64,000 nucleotides of DNA from JAHELQ01 sp965603365 (GTDB lineage: Bacteria; Acidobacteriota; Aminicenantia; UBA2199), in NCBI GenBank assembly GCA_965603365.1, contig CBFDCR010000017.1:11526-75525 (forward strand), given 5' to 3'. A program made the position numbers and the translations under genes. The notes beneath the pieces were generated by a model. That model worked only from the letters and a program-made list of their open reading frames with translations. It was not told where the DNA came from and ran no database searches. Positions 34,240-42,937 of this stretch are shown piece by piece (the stretch's first letter is position 1; the number at the start of each line of letters is the position of its first letter).

Positions 34240-34623
34240 TCAGTCGTCTTCAATGATAATCATGGTGGGCGGAGAGTTCACCTCGGCAAATTCGTCGTAT
34301 TTTTTACAATAGATGGCGTAGGGATGTTCCACTCCGCTCTTTGTGCTCGTATTCGACTTCAATACGAGAGTTTTTGAGGTTGCATTTTTACGTACATCGA
34401 TAAGTCGGACCGGTTTCTGATCGGGATCATCTTCAAAATAGAACTCAAGTTTAGGAATAAAGATGCTGGAAGCGGTGCGAACCGACCGGAGCCTCACGCC
34501 ATCACCTTTCCTTAAAAGCAAACACCCGGGAGAAACGATAACTTTACTGTCACCTTTGAGATCACAAATTATCGTGACCATCTGATCCACTTTTGGTTTT
34601 AATTCATCTTGCTCCTTTATCAC
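34240..34623 (-). CDS. Hypothetical protein, beta-rich
   Basis: A 127-residue protein from a GTG start with AGGAGG five bases upstream, 10 bases after the kinase-TPR gene, so it is in the same operon. It is mostly alternating hydrophobic strands (MVTIICDLKG, KVIVSPGCLLLRKGDGVRLRS, IFIPKLEFYFEDD) ending in a Pro-rich stretch and MIIIEDD. No signal peptide, metal motif or known family was recognised. It may be a substrate or adaptor of the kinase. Confidence 0.55.
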   Translation of the reverse strand: MIKEQDELKPKVDQMVTIICDLKGDSKVIVSPGCLLLRKGDGVRLRSVRTASSIFIPKLEFYFEDDPDQKPVRLIDVRKNATSKTLVLKSNTSTKSGVEHPYAIYCKKYDEFAEVNSPPTMIIIEDD

Positions 34624-34633
34624 TCTATCCTCC

Positions 34634-37333
34634 TTATAATAATTTATATTTAAAGGGATTTAGCATATCTCCATCCGTCATGAGGCGATTCATGGATGTC
34701 AGGCGTTTTTTTCCCTTTGTTTGTTTTAAAAATTCCCGAAACCGTTTGTCGGAGCGCAGGTTAAACAAACCGGGATTATGCTCGATCTCCGCCAGTGAGT
34801 ATCCATTTTCTATTGCCGCCTTAATCCAATGGAGTGCCAGATCTCGTTTTCCTATTTGTTCATAGGTGTCGGCGATCCTGAACATAACGGCCGGAATAAG
34901 GTTATGAAGGCTCTCCAGCCTCTCTAATACGGCCAGTGTTTGGGAAAGATTCGAAAGCCTTCCGTAATAGGAGGCCAGGAACGACAGTATCTCCGGGTCA
35001 TCCGGTTTTCCCTGAAGCTCTTTCTTCGCCAGGTCAATGGCCCGCTGATAATGGGGCAGCGCTTTATCCCTCTCACCCGGCGTCCAATAATAAGACTCGG
35101 CCATGTTCCCCCATACCTGATAATCGATATCTTTCTTGTCCAGTGCCTTTCGATACATCCTGGCGGCATCCCGGTAGAGGCCTTCATAAAAATAAATGGT
35201 CCCCAGGTTCGAATACGTTTCATAAGTCGGCATAATTGACAACAATTGTTCAAACATCTGCCGGGCATCTTGCCACCGCCTCAAGCTAAAATAGAGAGTG
35301 CCCAGATTGCTTAACCCCCCGATATAATGGGGGTTTAACTTCACCGTCTTTTGAAATGCCCGGAGGGCTTCTTCCAACCGACTCTGCCGATAATAAAATG
35401 CCCCCAGGTAGTTTTGAACAATGTAATCTCTCGATCGCAGTTGGGTGATCTTTCGATATATCTTTTCCGCCTCTTTAAAATTACCCTGGGCCTCGTAAAC
35501 TCTGGCGATACACCTATATACCTCAACATTGGCTGGTTCAACCTCCAGGGCCCTGCCCAATACCCTGAGGGCATCGTTGTGTTGCCCTTGAAGACGGAAA
35601 ATTTTACCCAGAGTGACAGATGAGCATACCAGACGGCTGTCCGCCGACTCCATTGCCTGGTTGCAGTACGTCTTTGCCTTCTCGGCCCAGTGTACATCTT
35701 TGGTAGCCTGATATTTCCGCAAGCAGCCCTCAGCCAACCCGGCATGAGCCAGGGCATAGTCCGAATCGATTTTGATGGCCCGTTTAAACAAATCGATGGC
35801 CCTATCGATATTCTCTAATTTACCGGGAACCAATAAGTGGCCCCGCCCCTTTAAATAAAAGTCGTAAGCACCTGACCGATTGGTCCTGCCGACTTTTAAG
35901 GTTTCACGCATCCGGGGATTCAGCTCAACCTCCAGCATCCGGGCAACTTCAAGGACAATGTCTTCCTGGAAATCGACCAGTTCGGATATTTGCTTCCTGA
36001 TGACACAGGAGTCCAGCGGCCGAAGTTTGCGGGCATCGACGAGGTTTAATGTTAGATAAATAAAATCGTTCTCCCGCCGAACAGTACCGCCGATCGCCAG
36101 GTTTACCCCAAAAAATTTCCGGGCGTCCCTGGAGCTATCAATGCCCCTCCTATATATATTTTTGCTGAGGATAACTATCATATTCCTGTTAAATTGTTCA
36201 AAGCATTTGAGCTTTCGCGCCAGACTCTCCACCAATCCGTCGCACAATTTCTGATCAACGGCTGCCCCCTCTGCCTTGAAGGGAAGTACAGCCAGACTTT
36301 TTTCGAGGGGAATAATTTCAAAGCCCAGCCACCTTTTCACCTTCAACATCTGTGAAGGGAACAAAAAAATAAAGATCAGTACCAGGCTGAAGGCCAAAAC
36401 CGGCACAGCGACCCTGAGGGGAAATTTGCGAAAAAAATTGCCGATAAAAGAGAGGTGCAGGCCAAAACCGACCCTCTCCACCGGCAAATCGTCCTTAAGC
36501 CGCATCAGGTCTGCAATCAGATCGGAAATATCCTGATAGCGTTTCCGGGGATCTTTTTGCAGGCAGCGGTTCACGATTCTGTCAAATTCCTGGGGGATCG
36601 TTGAATTTAACTTTGACACAGGCGCCGGTTCTCTATGCATGATGGAGTAAATGGCCTCCATGGTCGAATTACCCTGGAAAGGCAGTTGCCCGGTGGTCAT
36701 CACGTACATGACCACCCCCAGAGCCCAGATATCGACCCGCTGATCGACCGCTCCTCCCCTTAACTGTTCGGGTGCCATATAGTATGCCGTTCCCATGGCC
36801 ATGGAATCTTCGGTCAACTCCCCCCCACCCTTCAACCTGGCCAGGCCGAAATCCCATATCTTTACCATGCCGTCCCGACCGATCAGGATATTGTCCAGTT
36901 TGATATCCCGATGCACGATGCCTGCCTTATGGGCTCTAGCCAGGCCTTTGCCGACTTCCAGAATGATTGAAATGACATCGCTTAATTGCAATACCGACAG
37001 GGGTACCGTCTCGCCTTCCCGGTCTGGTTCTTTCCCCTCTAATCTATCCCCCAGGGTCTCTCCCTCTATATATTCCATCACAATGTAAATCAACTCTTCC
37101 AACTCATCGATCTCGTGAATGGTGACAATATTGGGATGATTGAACACCGCCGCTGCCCGGGCTTCCCTCTTAAATCGTTCTCTCGCCTCCTTATTCTCTA
37201 AAAGTTTTTTAGGGAGAAATTTGAGAGCCACCTTTCTGCCCAGCTTCATATCTACAGCCAGATAAACTTCACCCATCCCCCCTTCGCCGATTTTTTCTAA
37301 AATCCTGTAATGCGATATTTGTTTACCTATCAT
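34634..37333 (-). CDS. Ser/Thr protein kinase with TolB-like and TPR domains
   Basis: An 899-residue protein. Kinase residues 1-275: IGEGGMGEVYLA, VALKFLPKK with the catalytic Lys, HRDIKLDNIL, WDFGLARL, GTAYYMAPEQL. One transmembrane helix follows at about 312-332 (VLAFSLVLIFIFLFP). Residues about 345-480 form the TolB_N / adenylate-cyclase-associated domain (SLAVLPFKAEG ... LAIGGTVRRENDFIYLTL). At least nine TPRs reach the C-terminus (ALAHAGLAEGCLRKY, VYRCIARVYEAQGN, GGLSNLGTLYFSL). This layout is common in Acidobacteriota-type kinases, where the extracytoplasmic TPR part recruits partners. It has its own downstream small gene. Confidence 0.92.
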   Translation of the reverse strand: MIGKQISHYRILEKIGEGGMGEVYLAVDMKLGRKVALKFLPKKLLENKEARERFKREARAAAVFNHPNIVTIHEIDELEELIYIVMEYIEGETLGDRLEGKEPDREGETVPLSVLQLSDVISIILEVGKGLARAHKAGIVHRDIKLDNILIGRDGMVKIWDFGLARLKGGGELTEDSMAMGTAYYMAPEQLRGGAVDQRVDIWALGVVMYVMTTGQLPFQGNSTMEAIYSIMHREPAPVSKLNSTIPQEFDRIVNRCLQKDPRKRYQDISDLIADLMRLKDDLPVERVGFGLHLSFIGNFFRKFPLRVAVPVLAFSLVLIFIFLFPSQMLKVKRWLGFEIIPLEKSLAVLPFKAEGAAVDQKLCDGLVESLARKLKCFEQFNRNMIVILSKNIYRRGIDSSRDARKFFGVNLAIGGTVRRENDFIYLTLNLVDARKLRPLDSCVIRKQISELVDFQEDIVLEVARMLEVELNPRMRETLKVGRTNRSGAYDFYLKGRGHLLVPGKLENIDRAIDLFKRAIKIDSDYALAHAGLAEGCLRKYQATKDVHWAEKAKTYCNQAMESADSRLVCSSVTLGKIFRLQGQHNDALRVLGRALEVEPANVEVYRCIARVYEAQGNFKEAEKIYRKITQLRSRDYIVQNYLGAFYYRQSRLEEALRAFQKTVKLNPHYIGGLSNLGTLYFSLRRWQDARQMFEQLLSIMPTYETYSNLGTIYFYEGLYRDAARMYRKALDKKDIDYQVWGNMAESYYWTPGERDKALPHYQRAIDLAKKELQGKPDDPEILSFLASYYGRLSNLSQTLAVLERLESLHNLIPAVMFRIADTYEQIGKRDLALHWIKAAIENGYSLAEIEHNPGLFNLRSDKRFREFLKQTKGKKRLTSMNRLMTDGDMLNPFKYKLL

Positions 37334-37484
37334 TGGCTGCGCCCTGTATATCTAATCTTCGCCTTAGAATATCTATGGGAACTCTTTTCAATCACTCATG
37401 TATTTTATAAGAATTATGATGCCATTTCAACTGATACACCTATTTTTTACAATTTTTTGGTGGTTATTTAAAATAGGTCCACCT

Positions 37485-37513
37485 TTGTGTTTTTATCAAA
37501 AAAATGTTAAAAT
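37485..37513 (+). promoter_or_regulatory. Promoter of the exported TPR gene
   Basis: TTGTGT, 17-base spacer, TAAAAT, 34 bases before the ATG at 37548, which follows AAGGAGA. Confidence 0.45.
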
Positions 37514-37547
37514 GCAGCTTCAATTATCGAACTAAGGAGAATTCAGT

Positions 37548-38615
37548 ATGACCAAGAAAATTTTGTTTATTTCCTTTATTCTGGTATTCGCCATGCAGGG
37601 ACTGCTGCTGACGTCAGCCGATCAAAACAGCGACCAAAAGGCTCCCTCCAAAGCCTTAAAGCTCATAAAAAAAGCCCAAAAGGCCATCAAAGACCAGGAT
37701 TTTGAAAAGGCCCTCAAACTTTATAACGAGGCTGTTGAAGTGGCCCCCGAATATGCCCCGTCCCATATGGGCATTGCCCAGATCTTGAGGGCCCAGCAGA
37801 AATTTCAAGAGGCCGTACCCCATCTGGAAAAGGCGCTGGGCCTGAAACCCGACTATGGACAGGCCAGTGAACTGCTGGCCAAGATTTACCTGAACCTGGG
37901 ACAACAGGAGAGCCGGAAACAGAGTTTCAAAACCGCCGCCGAGTATTATGAGAAAACGTTAACAGTCCCGGGAATCGATCAACTGGCTCGGCTCAAGGCG
38001 GAGACCCATTACATCCTGGGAATCACCTATGTCAACTTAAGAAATTTCCAGAAATCCATCGATAATCTTCTGAAATTCATGGAGTACCCCGAAGCCCGGA
38101 CGCAGTTAAAGAACGAATATACCATCAGCAATTGGCTGCTGGGTATCAATTTTGCCCAGACCAACAAACTGGAAGAGTCAAATAAATACCTTCGGGACTA
38201 TTTAGAACTGGCTAAAGACCCGGCTTTCACCGCCAACACCCAACAGTTGGCCGCGGCCAATTTTATGCTGGGATCCAACAACTTCGAGATAATCGAAGCA
38301 AAAATCAAAAAGATACTGGACGATGAAGCCATAAAAGATGTAGCCGCCAAAAAGGAAAAGATCATGAAGCTGGCGGAAGGCCAGAAGGATGACATTCAAC
38401 CCTATCTGGAGAAGGCGATTGAACTGAATCCCACCCTCGAAGATGCCCACAAATACCTGGGCAACTACTACATTCGGCTGCAGGAAAAGGAAAAGGCATT
38501 AAAAGCCTTTGAAAAAATTATGGCAGACTTCCCCAATTCATCTTATATGTCAGAATATAAACAGCTCATTGAAGACATAAAAAAATCTATGGAAATCGAT
38601 AAAAAAAATAAGTAA
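37548..38615 (+). CDS. Exported TPR protein
   Basis: A 355-residue protein with a signal peptide (about residues 1-24). TPR units begin near residue 45 (FEKALKLYNEAVEVAPEYAPSH, FQEAVPHLEKALGLKPDYGQ) and continue to the C-terminus with a long helical insert around 240-280. It was probably a periplasmic adaptor or scaffold. It is a single gene with its own promoter and a strong hairpin terminator, divergent from the kinase-TPR gene, with which it may share partners. Confidence 0.85.
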   Translation: MTKKILFISFILVFAMQGLLLTSADQNSDQKAPSKALKLIKKAQKAIKDQDFEKALKLYNEAVEVAPEYAPSHMGIAQILRAQQKFQEAVPHLEKALGLKPDYGQASELLAKIYLNLGQQESRKQSFKTAAEYYEKTLTVPGIDQLARLKAETHYILGITYVNLRNFQKSIDNLLKFMEYPEARTQLKNEYTISNWLLGINFAQTNKLEESNKYLRDYLELAKDPAFTANTQQLAAANFMLGSNNFEIIEAKIKKILDDEAIKDVAAKKEKIMKLAEGQKDDIQPYLEKAIELNPTLEDAHKYLGNYYIRLQEKEKALKAFEKIMADFPNSSYMSEYKQLIEDIKKSMEIDKKNK

Positions 38616-38621
38616 TCGATG

Positions 38622-38646
38622 GGGCGTGAGACGTGACATCACGCCC
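38622..38646 (+). terminator. Hairpin after the exported TPR gene
   Basis: GGGCGTGA and TCACGCCC form a perfect eight-base stem with a nine-base loop, six bases after the stop codon. No immediate T-run follows. Confidence 0.55.
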
Positions 38647-38717
38647 TCGCCTCCATCACCTCATCCAGAGAATTTTTTGATTTTTGAGATTTTTCTGATT
38701 TTCATCTATTTAAGTAT

Positions 38718-39074
38718 ATGAAACGATATATATCGTTGACTATGGTTGCCATAGTTTTGAGCACAGCAATGATGGCAGCAAAATCCCTCAGACTGATCTA
38801 CCCCAATGGCGGTGAAACGCTGCACTTGTATTCTACCGTCACCATCAAATGGTCATCCACCGATATAAGCGGTAAGATTGTGATTGTACTCTACCAAAAG
38901 GGAATTAAATACCTGACTGTTTCCAGCGGTACGGAAAATACCGGAATATTTAGCTGGAGAATCCCCGGAAACATCCCCCCCGGCGACCGCTACCGCTTAC
39001 GGATACGCGCCGCCCAGGACCTATCGATCAACGACTTCTCCGATCGAGACTTTAAAATCACCAACAACCAGTAG
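38718..39074 (+). CDS. Secreted Ig-like (Kre9/KNH-like) domain protein
   Basis: A 118-residue protein: signal peptide (about 20 residues, cleaved near MMAAKS), then one beta-sandwich of the Ser-Thr-rich GPI-anchored / Kre9-Knh1 N-terminal type. Diagnostic pieces are LIYPNGGETLHL, TVTIKWSSTD, GIFSWRIPG and the final strand DRDFKITNNQ. In bacteria this domain usually occurs as repeats in surface proteins; here it is alone. It probably binds sugar or protein at the cell surface. No close operon partner. Confidence 0.78.
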   Translation: MKRYISLTMVAIVLSTAMMAAKSLRLIYPNGGETLHLYSTVTIKWSSTDISGKIVIVLYQKGIKYLTVSSGTENTGIFSWRIPGNIPPGDRYRLRIRAAQDLSINDFSDRDFKITNNQ

Positions 39075-39092
39075 ACCATAACGGGAGTTCCC

Positions 39093-39748
39093 CTAAGACG
39101 AAAAATTGGAGACAGTCGCAAAGTGCATCCCGGCGCTTGACAAATGGGGTGGGTTTTTTATGATGGAAGGTACTCTCCAGGAAAGCATGGTGACATTGAA
39201 ATGAGTGCATATGACCTGATAAGTCTGACAGAACTGATCGATCTCTTTGAGTTCAACATCAAGCAGTACAAGGGCAGGCATTACGGCGAGGCCAAGACAC
39301 GGGTCGACTTTATCGACAAATTTTTCAAAGTATTCGGTTCCACCGGGAACAGATGGCATCATAAAATACATCTTGCCTGCCTTGAAATCCCAAATATCGT
39401 CGGTGTATAAAAAGGTTTTAGGCCCTTAAAAATAGAATTGTCAATTAATTTAAATTTTACTCCCGTTACCTCTCGTAGATAGATTTCATCGTCCAGGTCT
39501 CTTTTGGGTACCACACCAATCACTTCAAATTGAGCCGGTAATCCATTTAACACATCGATGATCTTTAAACAGTCAACACAATTATTCCTATTGAAGAATA
39601 AATAAAGATATAAAGGGACTTCCACTCTTTGTTTTGCCTCTTTCACTAAAGGGAAATGGAGGTCCTGATCGATTGCCTTGGCCTTGAATAAAAGAGTGCC
39701 CAGTACCAGGATAACGACCAATAGTAAGCCAATGACGTAATTTTTCAC
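39093..39748 (-). pseudogene. Thioredoxin-like exported protein, frameshifted
   Basis: The ATG at 39748 gives a membrane anchor (residues 1-24) and a thioredoxin-like body with FFNRNNCVDCLKIIDVL (CxxC motif) and a strand ending FYTPTIFG, the cis-Pro strand of the fold. The frame then ends at 39359. Reading resumes one frame over with KAGKMYFMMPSVPGGTEYFEKFVDKV, exactly what should follow. Adding a single G to the GGG at about 39391-39393 joins them. The open tail to 39093 beyond that looks non-coding. The neighbour, overlapping by four bases, is a six-bladed propeller protein, a usual partner. A sequencing error is possible. Confidence 0.65.
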
Positions 39749-40809
39749 TTCAATACCCGGTATTTCAGCACTTCATAAACGGATTCTTCATCCTCACCGA
39801 CTCTTTCCGCCAGATTATATAGAGTCCCTATATCTTTACGGAAATAAAACAAAGGGGAGAGATCTTCATTGGGCATCGTCTCTTTGATATACCGCCCATC
39901 CGGTCTATAAAACTGAACCATATATTTTTTTGATCCCGTTTCAAAGGTTTGATAGATGAGCCCAATATAATCGGCACCTGAAAATATTTCGACAACATAT
40001 GACAGCTTATCCCGCTCTTCTTTTATGCCTCTTCGATCTCTCTCTTTGTAGGCTTCCCGTAGTTCCTTCGTCACTTTGGGTTTATGGTATCCAGATGACT
40101 TGTGGCCGAAGACATTCATTTTGCGTGTTTTTACGTCTATCCTGACGACTCTTAAATCTCCCTCCCACACAAAATAGGCATCATTACCATGAAGCGTACA
40201 ATATGCCTTCATCCCTATCGGTGCATTATTGGCCAAAAATCCGCTTTTGTAACTCGAAAATGTCGCATAACCATATTTCATCTCCGCAGGGATAAGATGC
40301 CGGATCTGGCCATTATCCGTATTATAGGTATATAAATCGTACTGCCGGCCATCGCTGCCGTCAGTCACATTTCCACAAACATATATTAGGTTTTTATCGA
40401 TATACAGATCGAATCCCAGGCCCACACAAAAGAAATCTTTTATTGGCTTCGCCCCGGCATTCTTATTTATACGGTAGATAAACATCTTCCTCCGGCCATA
40501 GTCCATTACCGCAAAATCAGGCTGTTGATAGTCGCAATAGTTGGGCTTGATCAACTCCCCAGGCCCATGCCCTTTCCGGCCTACAATATTGGCAACCTTC
40601 CCATTTGGATCATAAATTTTTATGTGACCCGCCTTATAATCCGGTAAGATAAAAAAATCGTGCTCGGTGACACAGAAGGCATACACATTTTGAATAAAGA
40701 CCTTTTCTTGAGACAGAGTTATTTTTTTCTCAAGACGAACATCGAGTCCGAACAAAATCGCACCCACACTCAAAAAAACAGACAAAAATATCCCTCTCGC
40801 TTTAGCCAT
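39745..40809 (-). CDS. Exported six-bladed beta-propeller protein
   Basis: A 354-residue protein from the ATG at 40809, preferred over 40815 because AAGGGG is eight bases upstream. After a signal peptide the strand pattern is that of 6-bladed NHL-like propellers (family with BF3164/DUF4934): YAFCVTEHDFFILPDYKAGH, IKIYDPNGKVANIVGRKGHG (blade loop with GPGEL), FAVMDYGRRKMFIY, YIGLIYQTFETGSKKYMVQF. Such proteins often act with thioredoxin-like lipoproteins, as here. No catalytic residues are evident; binding is likely. Confidence 0.75.
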   Translation of the reverse strand: MAKARGIFLSVFLSVGAILFGLDVRLEKKITLSQEKVFIQNVYAFCVTEHDFFILPDYKAGHIKIYDPNGKVANIVGRKGHGPGELIKPNYCDYQQPDFAVMDYGRRKMFIYRINKNAGAKPIKDFFCVGLGFDLYIDKNLIYVCGNVTDGSDGRQYDLYTYNTDNGQIRHLIPAEMKYGYATFSSYKSGFLANNAPIGMKAYCTLHGNDAYFVWEGDLRVVRIDVKTRKMNVFGHKSSGYHKPKVTKELREAYKERDRRGIKEERDKLSYVVEIFSGADYIGLIYQTFETGSKKYMVQFYRPDGRYIKETMPNEDLSPLFYFRKDIGTLYNLAERVGEDEESVYEVLKYRVLK

Positions 40810-40977
40810 TTTCATAGCCCCTTTAGATATCGCTGAATTATTAATAATCCTCTATAATACAATCGGAAACTTAGCGACCCTCTTAAACATAATGCCTCCT
40901 TTTCTTTATTGTCTATCTACTCCCTAACAATTAGACCTAATGCTAACAAAAGTAATATTGATTGTCAAGCACGATAA

Positions 40978-41275
40978 ATCAGAAAAGGGGGAATTTCACC
41001 TGCCGAGTAAATGTTATCCATCGGCGAGTAAATTTCACTCGTTCACTGCCAAAAATACCCCGGCATTTGCCCCCTCGACCTCAACATTTCACCCCGTGAG
41101 CTCAACCATTCACCTGGTGACCTGAAAGTTTGAGATCACGACCTGAATATTTCAGTTCTCAATATGAACTGTTCAGATATTGAATATGAATAGTTGAGCT
41201 TTGTTGTTGTTGGCTGCCGTTTAAAAGGGTTGGGAACGATTTTTTAGCGGAGGGGTTTCTAAGTGGCTTTTCGGC
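40978..41275. repeat. Tandem array C, 21-bp period, two unit types
   Basis: From 40999 onward contiguous 21-bp units carry TGAAANTTTCA-like palindromic halves joined by GTGAGC/TCACGACC; units start at 40999, 41020, 41041, 41062, 41083, 41104, 41125 and 41146. After about 41200 the unit changes to the inverse of array B (reverse strand GCTAAAAAATCGTTCCCAAC). The first type is shared with array F at 63.6 kb. Confidence 0.8.
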
Positions 41276-41516
41276 TGAGGTACCGATGATTTCTCCTTCG
41301 TCATTGAATGCCGTTACCCGATAGGTATACGTTCATCCAGCCTTTTTAATCTTGAAGATTACACAACGAGTTCATTTTACTCGACGACGAGTTAGATTAT
41401 CTAAAGTTTTTCGATCTCCTCTTTGGGCAGGCCTGTATAGTTTGAAATCCTGTCTATGGACGAAAATTGGGAACAGGCAGGTGGGGATTTTTTTTTAGAG
41501 GAGTTTGGGGGGTTCC
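41276..41516 (-). pseudogene. Relics: Fn3-like piece and tail of an Rpn nuclease
   Basis: On the minus strand 41401-41459 reads DRISNYTGLPKEEIEKL and a stop, the exact kind of C-terminal tail seen in the intact Rpn protein (ARYTGLLNKDIEEL). Around 41285-41335 the minus strand gives YTYRVTAFNDEGEIIGT, a fibronectin-III-like strand pair. Neither has a start or neighbouring coding sequence, so both are fragments of lost genes. Confidence 0.5.
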
Positions 41517-41545
41517 TTGACAAAAGGGAGTAAAATATTTATTAT
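41517..41545 (+). promoter_or_regulatory. Near-consensus promoter of the AFOR operon
   Basis: TTGACA (41517-41522), 17 bases, TATTAT (41540-41545). It lies 73 bases before the first start codon, so the message has a leader of about 65 bases. Confidence 0.7.
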
Positions 41546-41618
41546 GTAGGCTGAAATTCTTGGTACTATTGATTGGTCAAATGGTTGTCAAATCTAAAAA
41601 TACTCTGGAGGTATGTGA

Positions 41619-42911
41619 ATGCCAGAAGACAGAATTGCGCAGATGAAAGCAGCCCATGAGGTGCTGTGTGAATTTCCCTTTAAAGTCAAAGAACTGGAGA
41701 AAGGGTATGCGGACCGGACACTCCGGATCGACCTAACGACAGGCGAGATCAAGACGCTGCCGGTCAGCCAGCAGATGAAGGATCTGTGGATCGGCGGCAA
41801 GGGATTTGACCTGTGGCTGATGTTCCAGGAGATCAACAAAGAGAGCGACTGGGACAGCCCGGAAAATCCCATCTGTTTCTCCTCCGGCCCCCTGGGGGGC
41901 ACCACCTCCTTCCCCGGTTCCGGCAAGACCCTGGTAACCACCATCTCTCCCCTGACCCACTCCATCATAGACTGCAACGTGGGCGGCTATTTCGGCCCTT
42001 TTCTGAAGTTTGCCGGTTTCGACGCCCTGTGCATCGTGGGCCAGTCCAGAGAGGAGACCATCATCTTCATCGATGCGGTCAATGAAAAGATCACCCTGGA
42101 GAAGGCACCGCTGGAGAGCCTGGATGCCCACGTCCTGTCGGAAGAGCTGACGGGGATGTACGCCGACGACGACCTGGACAAACGCAATATTGCCGTGGTG
42201 TCGGCCGGCCGGGCAGCCCAGCATGCCAGGATGGGCGTATTAAATTTCTCTTTCTGGGATTGGCGCCGCCAGGTGGCCCGCATGAAGCAGGCCGGCCGCG
42301 GCGGTGTCGGCACGGTGTTCCGGCACAAGAAGATCAAGGCCCTGGTCGTCAAAAACCGCGACATCACCCCTGCCTGGCGGGTGGCGGAGAGCAAGGTAGC
42401 CAAACTGGTAAGCCCGAAGACCATCTCCACCCATACCTGCCACCTGGATATCGCCGAAATCGACCAGATCATCGATAAATGGGATGTGGACCCGGAATAC
42501 GGGATCGAGATGATGCAGGACATTCAGGACCGGTTCCGCCACATCTCTGTCACCGCCATCGACCGGTTGTGTGAACGAACCGGCGTTCCCCGGGCCTACC
42601 TGTACCATATCGCCACCTTCAACAAGACTTTCAGCCTGGAGGAGAAGGGCAAGACCGTCATCCAGGTGTGCGTGGGCATCACCTGTCACATCAAGGGCTC
42701 GGCCAGGATTTTAGACTCCTTTGAGCGGGAGTTGGGCATCAAGACCGGCCAGACCACGGCGGACAAGGCATTCACCCTCGAAGCGGTGTCCTGTTTGGGG
42801 GCCTGCAGCATTGCCCCGGTGGTCAAGATGGGAGAACAGGTCTTCGGCAATGTCCAGGCCAGAGATGTGGCCAGGCTCCTCAAATTTGTCGAAACCGGGA
42901 AAGCAGTGTAA
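41619..42911 (+). CDS. AFOR N-terminal domain fused to NuoE-like [2Fe-2S] module
   Basis: A 430-residue fusion; GGAGG lies seven bases before the ATG. Residues about 22-245 are domain 1 of aldehyde ferredoxin oxidoreductases, which binds the tungsto/molybdo-bispterin: GGKGFDLWLMF, SSGPLGGTTSFPGSGKT, SPLTHSIIDCNVGGYFG, KFAGFDALCIVGQS, and the closing GRGGVGTVFRHKKIKALVV. Residues about 268-430 are a complete 24-kDa NuoE/HydC-type thioredoxin-like domain with all four cluster cysteines (CVGITC ... CLGAC). In normal AFORs domain 1 continues into domains 2-3; here these sit on the third gene of the operon. The two proteins must assemble to make one active site, with NuoE as an electron exit. I know of no described family with this split. 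Confidence 0.88.
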   Translation: MPEDRIAQMKAAHEVLCEFPFKVKELEKGYADRTLRIDLTTGEIKTLPVSQQMKDLWIGGKGFDLWLMFQEINKESDWDSPENPICFSSGPLGGTTSFPGSGKTLVTTISPLTHSIIDCNVGGYFGPFLKFAGFDALCIVGQSREETIIFIDAVNEKITLEKAPLESLDAHVLSEELTGMYADDDLDKRNIAVVSAGRAAQHARMGVLNFSFWDWRRQVARMKQAGRGGVGTVFRHKKIKALVVKNRDITPAWRVAESKVAKLVSPKTISTHTCHLDIAEIDQIIDKWDVDPEYGIEMMQDIQDRFRHISVTAIDRLCERTGVPRAYLYHIATFNKTFSLEEKGKTVIQVCVGITCHIKGSARILDSFERELGIKTGQTTADKAFTLEAVSCLGACSIAPVVKMGEQVFGNVQARDVARLLKFVETGKAV

Positions 42912-42937
42912 GAATATGAAAATGTGAGGTAAGAGCC

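Noticed and set aside
40940..41125. Plus-strand frame over array C
   Set aside because: Product of the array; composition random, no start signals.
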